64,000 nt of DNA from Variovorax guangxiensis (GTDB lineage: Bacteria > Pseudomonadota > Gammaproteobacteria > Burkholderiales > Burkholderiaceae_C), in contig NZ_RXFT01000023.1 of NCBI RefSeq assembly GCF_003952165.1, forward strand, positions 1-64,000, read 5' to 3'. The position numbers and the translations under genes are program-made. Positions 52,503-60,228 of this stretch are shown here, in pieces. Each line of letters opens with the position of its first letter. The stretch's first letter is position 1. Below the pieces are notes generated by a model that saw only the letters and a program-made list of their open reading frames with translations, had not been told where the DNA came from and searched no databases.

Positions 52503-53042
52503 TCAGGCGCCGCCCGTGCTCGGCACGGTTTGGGGCGCGACGTAGGTGTACTTGCTCGCCGTCTTCTTCACCTTCTTCAGCGCGTTGCGCAGCTGCGCCG
52601 GCATGTCGCTGCGATTGGGCAGGTTGGTGTAGTTGTCGATGCCCTGTTCCTTGCAGCAGTTGGCGCAGCCGTTGTTGAGCAGGTCGAGCGCATAGCGCGT
52701 CTTGCTCAGCGTGCTGGAGGCGCCGGGCTCGCGGAACGGATCGAAGATGCCGTCGGGCAGTACCTTCTGTCCCAGCGCGATCGCCTGCGTCTGGAAGTGC
52801 GTGATGTGCTTCTGCGTGACCGGCCCGTAGTAGCCGTCCACGACGATCACTTCGGTCTGGCCCGGGGGCGGGTCCAGGTCGTGGTTGAAGCCCAGCAGCT
52901 CGTAGTAGAAGATCTTGAACAGCGCCTGCACCAGCATCACGTCTTCACGCGTGTTGGAGCCGATCCGGCCTACCGACCAGTCGATGTTGTAGGCGGTGAG
53001 CAGAGCGCCGCTTTTGCCGATGAGTGGGGTGCTGAATGCCAT
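52503..53042 (-). CDS. Peptidoglycan-binding-like protein, last gene of the tube operon
   Basis: 179 residues, starting at an ATG after CCGGAGCA. The pattern D-V-M-L-V-Q-A-L-F-K, D-G-Y-Y-G-P-V-T-Q-K-H-I-T-H-F-Q and D-G-I-F-D-P-F resembles the PG_binding_1 helical repeat (D-G-x-x-G-x-x-T). A C-terminal cluster G-C-A-N-C-C-K-E and a Lys-rich stretch are unusual. There is no signal peptide, so any cell-wall contact would need export by the T6SS. It follows hcp by 81 bp, suggesting secretion inside the Hcp tube. It may be an Hcp-linked effector or accessory protein. Confidence 0.65.
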   Translation of the reverse strand: MAFSTPLIGKSGALLTAYNIDWSVGRIGSNTREDVMLVQALFKIFYYELLGFNHDLDPPPGQTEVIVVDGYYGPVTQKHITHFQTQAIALGQKVLPDGIFDPFREPGASSTLSKTRYALDLLNNGCANCCKEQGIDNYTNLPNRSDMPAQLRNALKKVKKTASKYTYVAPQTVPSTGGA

Positions 53043-53123
53043 TGCATTGCTCCGGTGAGGACGCGTGGGAACCGCACCGGGCACTGGCGCGCCCGATGCC
53101 GTGCCCGGCGGGTCCGTCGTCCG

Positions 53124-53603
53124 TCAGCGGGTCTCGGTGGTCGCGACGTTCCAGCCGAACTTGACTTCGCCGCCGGCCGCGCCCTTGTCGTCCTGGGCCT
53201 TGTAGGCGAACTCGATATCCTTGAACGAGCACGACACCTGCTCCTGCACGTCGCCGCCCTGGGCGCCGCCGGGGCCGACCATGGAGATGAACACTTCCTT
53301 GAGCGTGACCTTCAGGTACTCCTGCTGGCCTTCGCCCGATTTGCGGCAGGTCAGGACCATGTCCTTGAAGTGCTTGCCGCTCACGCAGTTCTTGGCCAGC
53401 ACCGGGGAGGCCTTGTCGTAGACGTGCGTGAAGTGGAACTCGCCGGGCGTGGCCTTGCCCTTGCCCGAGCCGCCGCCGGAGCCTGCGCCCGAGGAATTGC
53501 TCACGTTCCAGGTCCACGACGAGATCTCGATCTCGTCCTTGTGGTCCTTGTGGGAAGACTCGCCCTTGACGCCGTCGAGCTTGATGTGAAAGTCAGAAGA
53601 CAT
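53124..53603 (-). CDS. hcp: T6SS tube protein Hcp (TssD)
   Basis: 159 residues, normal for Hcp. D-F-H-I-K-L-D-G-V-K-G-E-S, E-I-E-I-S-S-W-T-W-N-V-S, F-H-F-T-H-V-Y-D-K-A-S-P and V-K-F-G-W-N-V are the family signatures. Hexamers stack into the inner tube that is ejected. AAGGAG lies just before the ATG. The 206-bp gap to tssC contains a candidate promoter of its own, fitting the need for far more Hcp than sheath. Confidence 0.97.
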   Translation of the reverse strand: MSSDFHIKLDGVKGESSHKDHKDEIEISSWTWNVSNSSGAGSGGGSGKGKATPGEFHFTHVYDKASPVLAKNCVSGKHFKDMVLTCRKSGEGQQEYLKVTLKEVFISMVGPGGAQGGDVQEQVSCSFKDIEFAYKAQDDKGAAGGEVKFGWNVATTETR

Positions 53604-53713
53604 GTTCCTACTCCTTGGAACCCGATTGCGTTCGGGCAGTTGCTGTTGATGATCGAGACGGATGCTTGTGCTGCCGGAGGCTTGTCGGCGGGGCCGGCCC
53701 CCGGCAGCTGTGG

Positions 53714-53742
53714 ATAGAACGAAACGGGATCGGGAATTTCAA
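53714..53742 (-). promoter_or_regulatory. Candidate promoter for hcp (minus strand)
   Basis: On the minus strand TTGAAA (53,742-53,737, 5 of 6) and TTCTAT (53,719-53,714, 3 of 6) are 17 bp apart. They lie in the tssC-hcp gap, about 110 bp upstream of the hcp start. The -10 match is weak. Confidence 0.33.
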
Positions 53743-53764
53743 GAAAAAACCGGCCCGTTCCGAG

Positions 53765-53803
53765 CTTTCTTTTCTTCTTTCTCTTCTTCCTCTTCTTCCT
53801 TCC
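53765..53803 (-). other. 39-nt uninterrupted polypurine tract in the tssC-hcp spacer transcript
   Basis: The + strand is pyrimidine only from 53,765 to 53,803, so the minus-strand transcript has 39 purines starting seven bases after the tssC stop. It is followed by a run of six Ts in the transcript sense (near 53,748). It may mark the end of the tssABC transcript or affect mRNA stability. Confidence 0.7.
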
Positions 53804-53809
53804 GGTGCC

Positions 53810-55303
53810 TCAGGCGCCGCCCTTGGCCGAGGGAAGCTTCGACACCAGGCGCAGCGAGACGGTGAGGCCCTCCAGCTGGTAGTGCGGGCGCAGGAAGAAC
53901 TTGGAGGTGTAGTAGCCCGGGTTGCCTTCCACTTCCTCCACGACCACCTCGGCGGCGGCCAGCGGCTTCTGGGCCTTGGTGATCTCCGAGGAGTTGGCGG
54001 GGTCGCCGTCCACGTAGTTCATGATCCACTTGTTGAGCCAGCGCTGCATGTCCTCGCGCTCCTTGAAGCTGCCGATCTTGTCCCGCACGATGCACTTCAG
54101 GTAGTGCGCGAAGCGGTTGCAGGCGAAGAGGTAGGGCAGGCGCGCCGCCAGGTTGGCGTTGGCGGTGGCGTCGGGGTCGTCGTACTCGGCCGGCTTGTTC
54201 AGCGACTGGGCGCCGATGAAGGCCGCGAAGTCGGAATTCTTGCGGTGGATCATCGACAGCAGCCCCGCCTTCGAGAGCTCGGCCTCGCGGCGGTCGCTGA
54301 TGGCGATCTCGGTGGGACACTTCTGGTCCACGCCGCCGTCGTCGCTCGGGAAGGTGTGCAGCGGCAGGTTCTCCACCGCGCCGCCCGACTCGATGCCGCG
54401 GATGCGCGAGCCCCAGCCGTAGAGCTTGTACGAGCGGTTGATGTTGGTCGCCATCGCGTAGGCCGCGTTGGCCCAGGCGTACTTGTTGTGGTCGGCGCCG
54501 GCGGTGTCTTCCTCGAAGTCGAATTCCTCCACCGGGTTGGTGTTGGCGCCGTACGGCGTGCGCGCCAGGAAGCGCGGCATGCACAGGCCGATGTACTTGG
54601 AGTCGTCCGACTCGCGCAGGCTGCGCCATCCGGCGTACTCGGGGGTGGAGAAGATCTTGGTCAGGTCGCGCGGGTTCGCGAGTTCCTGCCACGACTCCAT
54701 CTGCATAAGGTTGGGGCTGGCGCCGGTGATGAAGGGCGCGTGCGCCGAGGCGGCGATCTTCGCCATCTCGCCGAGCAGCTCCACGTCGGGCGGGCTCTGG
54801 TCGAAGTGGTAGTCGCCCACCAGCGCGCCGAAGGGCTCGCCGCCGAACTGGCCGTATTCCTGCTCGTAGATCTTCTTGAACATCGGGCTCTGGTCCCAGG
54901 CCGCGCCCTTGAACTTCTTGAGGTTCTTGGCCAGTTCCTGCTTGGAGATGTCCATCACGCGGATCTTGAGGTTCTCGTCGGTCTCGGTGTTGTTCACCAT
55001 GTAGTGCAGGCCGCGCCACGCACTCTCGAGCTTCTGGTAGTCGGGGTGATGGATGATCTTGTTGACCTGGTCGGTCAGCTTGGCGTCGATCGCGGCGATC
55101 ATGGCCTGGATCGACTTGGTCACGTCCTTGCCGATGATGGTGCTGTTGGCCAGCGCCTGCTGTGCCAGCGTGAGCACGGCGGCTTCGACGGCGCTCTTGG
55201 CTTCGTCGCTGCGCGGCTTGAATTCCTTCTGCAGCAGCGACGAAAAGTCGCTGCCAGCGTACGCGACATCTTTCAGCGCGCTCTGTTCGAGTGCTTCGGC
55301 CAT
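53810..55303 (-). CDS. tssC: T6SS sheath large subunit TssC (VipB)
   Basis: 497 residues. W-R-G-L-H-Y-M-V-N-N-T-E, F-G-A-L-V-G-D-Y-H-F, F-I-T-G-A-S-P, W-R-S-L-R-E-S-D-D-S-K-Y-I-G-L and the C-terminal F-F-L-R-P-H-Y-Q-L-E-G-L are diagnostic of the contractile sheath protein. It forms the sheath with TssB around the Hcp tube. It is 37 bp after tssB in the operon tssA-tssB-tssC. Confidence 0.97.
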   Translation of the reverse strand: MAEALEQSALKDVAYAGSDFSSLLQKEFKPRSDEAKSAVEAAVLTLAQQALANSTIIGKDVTKSIQAMIAAIDAKLTDQVNKIIHHPDYQKLESAWRGLHYMVNNTETDENLKIRVMDISKQELAKNLKKFKGAAWDQSPMFKKIYEQEYGQFGGEPFGALVGDYHFDQSPPDVELLGEMAKIAASAHAPFITGASPNLMQMESWQELANPRDLTKIFSTPEYAGWRSLRESDDSKYIGLCMPRFLARTPYGANTNPVEEFDFEEDTAGADHNKYAWANAAYAMATNINRSYKLYGWGSRIRGIESGGAVENLPLHTFPSDDGGVDQKCPTEIAISDRREAELSKAGLLSMIHRKNSDFAAFIGAQSLNKPAEYDDPDATANANLAARLPYLFACNRFAHYLKCIVRDKIGSFKEREDMQRWLNKWIMNYVDGDPANSSEITKAQKPLAAAEVVVEEVEGNPGYYTSKFFLRPHYQLEGLTVSLRLVSKLPSAKGGA

Positions 55304-55340
55304 GGTGATCTACTCCTCGTGTGCTCTGATGGTTGTCGAC

Positions 55341-55856
55341 TCAGGCGGCGGGGGCGCTGCCGTCCTCGGGTTTCTTGCTCGCGGCCAGCGTCTGCAGCAG
55401 GGCCGGGTCTTCCAGCACCTTGGCCAGCAGCTCTTCCGCGCCGCCCTTGCCGTCCATGTAGGTGACGAGGTTCGAAAGCTGCGTGCGCGCCTCCAGCAGC
55501 TTGTTGAGCGCGCCGACCTTGCGCGCCACCGCGGCGGGCGAAAAGTCTTCCATGTTCTCGAAGGTGAGCTCCACCTTCAGGTCGCCCTCGCCGGTGAGCG
55601 AGTTCTCCACCGCGAAGGCCGCGCGCGGCTTCATGGCCTTCATGCGCGAGTCGAAGTTGTCGACGTCGATCTCCAGGAACTTGCGGTCTGCCACCGGCGC
55701 GAGCGGGTCGGCCGGCTTGCCGGAGAGGTCCGCCAGCACGCCCATGACGAAGGGCAGCTGCACCTTCTTCTCCGCCCCGTAGAGCTCCACGTCGTACTCG
55801 ATCTGGACCCGGGGCGCCCGGTTGCGGGCGATGAATTTCTGACTGCTCTTGGCCAT
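55341..55856 (-). CDS. tssB: T6SS sheath small subunit TssB (VipA)
   Basis: 171 residues. The N-terminus S-Q-K-F-I-A-R-N-R-A-P-R-V-Q-I-E-Y-D-V-E is the VipA signature, followed by L-P-F-V-M-G-V-L-A-D-L-S-G and F-L-E-I-D-V-D-N-F-D. It pairs with TssC and carries the site read by ClpV; TagJ, encoded on the other strand, binds its N-terminus in related systems. A purine-rich leader precedes it. Confidence 0.97.
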   Translation of the reverse strand: MAKSSQKFIARNRAPRVQIEYDVELYGAEKKVQLPFVMGVLADLSGKPADPLAPVADRKFLEIDVDNFDSRMKAMKPRAAFAVENSLTGEGDLKVELTFENMEDFSPAAVARKVGALNKLLEARTQLSNLVTYMDGKGGAEELLAKVLEDPALLQTLAASKKPEDGSAPAA

Positions 55857-55910
55857 GGAGATGCTCCTTGCGGGTGTGAATGGGGACGGATGCGGGGTGG
55901 TGGTCGGGGC

Positions 55911-56954
55911 TTACTCGGAAGGACGGCGGCCCGTGACCGTTTCAATGGTGTCCATCGCGTTCGGCGCGAGGTTGGCCATGATCTCGAGGAAGCTCACTCC
56001 GATGAGCTTCTTGGCGCGCTCGATCAGCAGCGGCGCGGGGTTGCCCGGCTCGGCCTGCTCCAGGTAGCGGATCACGCGGTCGAGCATCTGCACGGCGTCC
56101 TGCCGGTTCTGTATCTCGCCGCGCGCGGCGGCGGGGCGCGAGGCCGCGGCACCGTTGGCTTGTGCATCCGCCGCGGCGCCGCCGGAGTCCTGCGCGGCGG
56201 CGGCATCTGCCGGCGAGCCGCTGGCGGAGGCGCAGGCCTTCTGCAGCACGCGCGCGATGGAGCGCAGCGGGTCGAGGTCGAATGCATCGGCGCGGCCTGT
56301 GCGCTCGGCGATGAGCTTCTTCAGCTGCTCCACCAGCGCGGGCACGCCCAGCGCTGCCTGGATGGCATCGGGCCGCTCGGACTGGATGGCCTCCAGCCCG
56401 CCCTGCACCTGCGCCATCGAGTAGGTGGCTTCGCCGCCCACGGCGGTGAGCGCGTTGTGCGCGATGGCGATGTCGCGCACGCGGATCGGCCCCACGCCGC
56501 GCGCGACGCCGACCTGCGCCTCGTAGAGGTCGCGCAGGCCCATGGTCTCGTCGGTCAGCGGCGCGAGCGCGTTCAGGCGCATCGTCGGGTCGTTGTCGTC
56601 GTCGGCATCCAGCTTTGGATGTATGCCGTCCCAGAAGGTGTCGAGCAATCCGTTGAGCAGCCGCAGGCCGGAGGCGAAGCCTTCCACGCCCTGCAGGCGG
56701 GTGGAGGCGCGCAGCAGCAGCACGGCGGCGCGCACGTCCTTGCTGCGCCGCAGGATGTTCCCGGCCTTCTCGCCCACCTCGCGCCACTCGGGCTCGACCG
56801 CGGGGATCACCGTGTCGCCGAACTGCTGCTCGGGCTTGCCCTGCGCGTCCGCGACCAGCGCCATGAAGTCCGCGTCGTACTCGAGATCGTCGCCGCACGG
56901 CGATGCATCGCCGATGGGCGCGAGCAGTGTTGCAGCGAGTTCGTTGTTCAGCAT
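55911..56954 (-). CDS. tssA: T6SS assembly protein TssA (short type)
   Basis: 347 residues. The ImpA-type N-terminal domain shows P-I-G-D-A-S-P-C-G-D-D-L-E-Y-D and W-R-E-V-G-E-K-A, then L-L-N-G-L-L-D-T-F-W-D-G-I-H-P. An Ala-rich linker leads to a short C-terminal domain (R-Q-D-A-V-Q-M-L-D-R-V-I-R-Y) of the ring-forming kind. TssA primes tail assembly at the baseplate. ATG at 56,954 starts the homology. It is divergent from tssJ with 71 bp between, and a good promoter is found in that gap. Confidence 0.95.
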   Translation of the reverse strand: MLNNELAATLLAPIGDASPCGDDLEYDADFMALVADAQGKPEQQFGDTVIPAVEPEWREVGEKAGNILRRSKDVRAAVLLLRASTRLQGVEGFASGLRLLNGLLDTFWDGIHPKLDADDDNDPTMRLNALAPLTDETMGLRDLYEAQVGVARGVGPIRVRDIAIAHNALTAVGGEATYSMAQVQGGLEAIQSERPDAIQAALGVPALVEQLKKLIAERTGRADAFDLDPLRSIARVLQKACASASGSPADAAAAQDSGGAAADAQANGAAASRPAAARGEIQNRQDAVQMLDRVIRYLEQAEPGNPAPLLIERAKKLIGVSFLEIMANLAPNAMDTIETVTGRRPSE

Positions 56955-56978
56955 GTTGCCTATCGGAGTTCGCTGGTG

Positions 56979-57007
56979 ATAATCAAAGATGCGTCTTGAC
57001 CGGTCAA
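56979..57007 (-). promoter_or_regulatory. Promoter for tssABC with a 12-bp palindrome over the -35
   Basis: On the minus strand TTGACC (57,007-57,002, 5 of 6) and GATTAT (56,984-56,979, 4 of 6) are exactly 17 bp apart, in the divergent tssA/tssJ gap. The -35 is half of the perfect palindrome TTGACCGGTCAA (56,996-57,007), so a dimeric repressor bound there would block the promoter. Sequence-based prediction. Confidence 0.5.
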
Positions 57008-57025
57008 TGCAACGAAGGGAATAGC

Positions 57026-57538
57026 ATGCGCACGCTGGGTACACACCATTCGTCCTATGAGGGCTTCCTTGCCGCGGCAACGCGGCGCCACATCGCCGTT
57101 CTTGGCCTTGCTGGAGCCGGTCTTCTGCTTGCGGGATGCGCCGCGAAGCCCGTGGTCACCACGGTGGCCGTCACGCTCACCGCGGGCGCCGACGCCAACC
57201 CCGATGCGCGCGGCCGCGCATCTCCGCTCACGGTGCGCGTGTATGCATTGAAGTCGCCCGGCCCCTTCGAAGGCGCCGACTTCTTCTCGCTCTTCGAGAA
57301 GGACCAGGCCACGCTCGGCGCCGAGCTCGTGCAGCGCGAAGAGGTGCTGCTGCGGCCCGGCGAGACGAAGAAGCTCGACTTCAACCTGCCGCCCGATGCG
57401 AAGTCCATGGGCGTGATGGCGGCCTACCGCGACCTCGACCGCGCACGATGGCGCGAGGTGCGCCCGGTGGTCACCGGCAAGGCGCAGTCGCTCGATGTGA
57501 CCTTCGGCGCGCGTACGATGCGCGTGGACGCCAGGTAG
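57026..57538 (+). CDS. tssJ: T6SS outer-membrane lipoprotein TssJ
   Basis: 170 residues. A lipobox L-L-A-G-C (C38) ends a signal peptide with a long polar N-region. The mature part shows S-P-L-T-V-R-V-Y-A-L-K, F-E-G-A-D-F-F-S-L-F and L-R-P-G-E-T-K-K-L-D-F, all TssJ features. It anchors TssM to the outer membrane. CGAAGGGA precedes the ATG at 57,026. It stands alone on the + strand, divergent from tssA and convergent with the second TssM-like gene. Confidence 0.95.
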   Translation: MRTLGTHHSSYEGFLAAATRRHIAVLGLAGAGLLLAGCAAKPVVTTVAVTLTAGADANPDARGRASPLTVRVYALKSPGPFEGADFFSLFEKDQATLGAELVQREEVLLRPGETKKLDFNLPPDAKSMGVMAAYRDLDRARWREVRPVVTGKAQSLDVTFGARTMRVDAR

Positions 57539-57553
57539 CCCGTGCGCTACCGG

Positions 57554-58654
57554 TCATGACGGCCTTCCCGGCCGCACCAAAGGCTGGTCGACGGGAAGGA
57601 AGTGCTCGAACAGGTCGTGCACGAAGGCGCCGCTGGCCGCGTCCGACGCGGATGCTGTGAGATAGAAGCCGCGCCAGCGCGGCGCGCGCGGCCCGCGGCC
57701 GTGGTTCTCGAACAGCACCTGCGCGAACTGGCGCAGCCCCGGCTGCAGGGCGCGCACCGCTTCCACGAACTCATGAATGGCGAGCCGGCCGGTGGGGCCG
57801 GGCTGCTCGCGCAGCAGCGACATGCGCAGCGCGTGCAGCTGCTGCGCGATGGGCTCGAACACGGTGTCCAGCCGCTCGCCAGCCGGAGTCTCGATGAAGG
57901 CTGAAGGATCGGTCAGCCTGTGCCCCAGTGCCTGCGCAAGCACTTCGGGCGGCAGCGCTCCGCGCAGGGTCGCATAGCCCGGCAGCCGTTCGAGGCCGGT
58001 CACGACGAGGTAGGTGGGCATCTGCAGCCGCAGGCCGTCGCTGGCTTCGCCGAGCAGGCGGCGCGTTCGCGCGGCGAGCGACTTCAGCTCCGTGGCGTCG
58101 GCATCCAGAAGGTCGCCGGCGGCCACGGCCACCACGAGGCCGTTGAGCGGCAGGCGGTCGCGCCGCTCGGCCAGCGCAAGCAGTGAGTGAAGCCACAGGC
58201 TGCGCGACTGCGGCGTGCCCGCCTTGTCGCCGACCGCGCCCGCATCGAGCTCGATAGCCACCAGCCGATGGGTCAGCCACCAGTGCCACCAGGCGGCACC
58301 GGATGCGGCGTCCGTGCGTTCGGCGTGCGCGGTCGCGAGCAGCCCCGCGAGGTTGGCCGATGCATCGCCGAAGAAGAGGAACCACGGCACCGGCGCCGAG
58401 GGCCTGGCCCATGGCGCGCGGCGCATGGCCTGCTGCGCCCGCGTCATGCTTTCCTTCAGCGTGTCGACGGCCAGTGCGGTTCCGCCGGCATCGGCCGCCG
58501 GTTCGGCCAGCGCGGCGAGGCGCTTGCGCAGCCCGCGCCGGCGCGCGCCCCGGCCGGCATCGCGCACCACCGCGTACAGCAGGCCGAAGCCCAGCAGGCA
58601 CAGCGCCAGCAGCAGCCAGAAGCGGTGGGCGGGCGACAGCAGCAGGCCGGTCAT
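57554..58654 (-). CDS. Short TssM/IcmF-like protein with degenerate GTPase motifs
   Basis: 366 residues. One N-terminal TM helix (about 12-29) precedes a domain that aligns to the NTPase region of TssM: V-P-W-F-L-F-F-G against P-W-Y-V-F-I-G, W-W-L-T-H-R-L-V-A-I-E-L against W-W-F-T-D-E-A-V-L-I-D-T, L-P-L-N-G-L-V-V-A-V against R-P-L-N-G-V-F-L-T-V, and T-Y-L-V-V-T-G-L-E against V-Y-V-L-V-T-K-S-D. Walker A (G-A-P-G-A-G-K-T) is replaced by G-D-A-S-A-N-L-A and T-K-S-D by T-G-L-E. It stops right after this domain, without the periplasmic part. It is therefore probably a non-nucleotide-binding regulator. ATGA-coupled to the DotU gene upstream. Confidence 0.82.
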   Translation of the reverse strand: MTGLLLSPAHRFWLLLALCLLGFGLLYAVVRDAGRGARRRGLRKRLAALAEPAADAGGTALAVDTLKESMTRAQQAMRRAPWARPSAPVPWFLFFGDASANLAGLLATAHAERTDAASGAAWWHWWLTHRLVAIELDAGAVGDKAGTPQSRSLWLHSLLALAERRDRLPLNGLVVAVAAGDLLDADATELKSLAARTRRLLGEASDGLRLQMPTYLVVTGLERLPGYATLRGALPPEVLAQALGHRLTDPSAFIETPAGERLDTVFEPIAQQLHALRMSLLREQPGPTGRLAIHEFVEAVRALQPGLRQFAQVLFENHGRGPRAPRWRGFYLTASASDAASGAFVHDLFEHFLPVDQPLVRPGRPS

Positions 58655-59985
58655 CGCGAGACGGTCTCCAGGAAGACGAAGTCGGCGATCAGCCGGTCGC
58701 TGTTCTTGCTGGCCGCGAGCGACTCGCGCAACCTCAGCAGGTAGGCGGAGGCGAGTTCGAAGGGCGGCCGGTCGGCGGTTTCGGTGAGGGGAGTGGGCGA
58801 CGAAAGCACTGTGATCAGCACGCTGCCGAAGGGCGGACTCACCAGCCAGCTGGAAGGGATGTCGCGGCCTATCTCCAGGACCTCGCCCGCGTGCAGCCGC
58901 GTGGGCTGCTGCCCGGCGTTGAGATGCATGACGGAGCCGTCGGCCGTGTAGTAGTCGACCCAGATGTAGCTGTCGTGGCGCGGCGCGGTCACCTGCACGC
59001 GCACGTTGTCGCCCTCGCGCAGGCGGCCGTCGCGGGCCGTGGGCGCGCTCACGTCGAGGCCGTAGGCCTTCTCGGTGTTGCGTGCCTGGTAGGGCTTGAG
59101 GATGGCGAACACCTCGCAATGCGGCCACACGCGCAGTCCGATGTCGAAGCGCGGCGACTTCACGCCGGGCAGGGCGCTCACTTCGTGCTCGACGCGCGGC
59201 AGGTCTCCGGGCTGCGAGACGAAGCCGGTGACCCGCGTGCGGCCCTCGTGGTCGACGCTGGCCGTGAGGTCGGCGCAGGCGAAAGCCTGCAGGTGCTGCT
59301 CGACGCGCTGGGCCAGGCCGGTGGCGGCCGCGGGCGGGCCGCCGGACCACAGCCACGGCATGTACAGCAGCGGCAGCGCCAAGGCCAGGGCGGCGGCGCC
59401 GAGCAGCAGGGTGCGGTCGCGCCGGCGCGTGTCGTTGGGGCCGCGCGGGTCGGGCGCCTCGTAGGGTTGCGGCGCGATGTGGTCCTGCAGCAGGCTGCCC
59501 ATGGACAGCGGGCGCAGCAGCAGCTGGCGGCCGTGCAGGTCCTTCAGCTTGCCGAGTTCGCCCTGGTCGCCGTCCTCGAAGTAGTACTGTCCCCTGAAGC
59601 CGAGCGCCAGCGCGTGCCAGTACACCTCGCGCACCGCGTCGTCGTCGGGGCCCAGGGCCGAGAGGTGGTGGAAGAACTCGCTGTGGGCGTTGTTGGAGTT
59701 GAATAGCTGCACCTGCAGGGGAGCGGCCGTGCCTGTCGCGCCGGCCGCGTCCGGGTGCCGCGCGAGGATCTCGTCGATCCAGGCCACCATGGCGAAGGAG
59801 GCCGACTCGATCTGCGCGGCGGGCGTGCCGGCGGCCTCGGCGGCGGCGCGTGCCGCGTCGAGCAGCTGGCGGGCCCGTTGCTGCGCCGCATCGTGCGGCA
59901 GCAGTGGCGCGCCGGACGCGATGGACGCATCCAGCGCGAGGCCGGATGAGATGAAGCTGGAGAAACAGTCGAGAAGGCGGGCCAT
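58651..59985 (-). CDS. Second DotU/TssL-like protein with periplasmic DUF4384-like domain
   Basis: 444 residues. The cytoplasmic DotU domain (1-165) has A-M-V-A-W-I-D-E-I-L, L-F-N-S-N-N-A-H-S-E-F-F and A-L-G-F-R-G-Q-Y. One TM helix (about 191-211) follows, then a periplasmic part: a BON-like stretch, W-P-H-C-E-V-F-A-I-L, and a DUF4384-like end (V-R-V-Q-V-T-A-P-R-H-D-S-Y-I-W-V-D-Y-Y). The OmpA domain of the main TssL is absent. With the coupled TssM-like gene it forms a second DotU/IcmF pair. The C-terminal domain resembles that of the PpkA-type kinase, so the two may interact in the periplasm. Confidence 0.85.
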   Translation of the reverse strand: MARLLDCFSSFISSGLALDASIASGAPLLPHDAAQQRARQLLDAARAAAEAAGTPAAQIESASFAMVAWIDEILARHPDAAGATGTAAPLQVQLFNSNNAHSEFFHHLSALGPDDDAVREVYWHALALGFRGQYYFEDGDQGELGKLKDLHGRQLLLRPLSMGSLLQDHIAPQPYEAPDPRGPNDTRRRDRTLLLGAAALALALPLLYMPWLWSGGPPAAATGLAQRVEQHLQAFACADLTASVDHEGRTRVTGFVSQPGDLPRVEHEVSALPGVKSPRFDIGLRVWPHCEVFAILKPYQARNTEKAYGLDVSAPTARDGRLREGDNVRVQVTAPRHDSYIWVDYYTADGSVMHLNAGQQPTRLHAGEVLEIGRDIPSSWLVSPPFGSVLITVLSSPTPLTETADRPPFELASAYLLRLRESLAASKNSDRLIADFVFLETVSR

Positions 59986-60228
59986 GGGCGGGCCCGCTCA
60001 TTCATGCGTTGCGAAGGATGCCTTGCACCGGCGTCTGCAGCGATGGCACATGCCCATGTCCCCGGTTCCTTCGAGTAGGCGGCCATTCTTTCAAAGGGCT
60101 TGCAAGGGGCGCCATACCGCTTGGGGTCTATGCCGTTGGTGGGGCCGCCGGCCTTGCTGCGCGGGGCTTTCGCCGGTATCTTCAGCGTCTGCCGTGCTTC
60201 GCACGCTGGGATACGGGGAAAAGACATC

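Noticed and set aside
60048-60059. ACATGCCCATGT as an operator upstream of the response regulator
   Set aside because: Only 5-bp arms; expected by chance at this size in a 240-bp gap.
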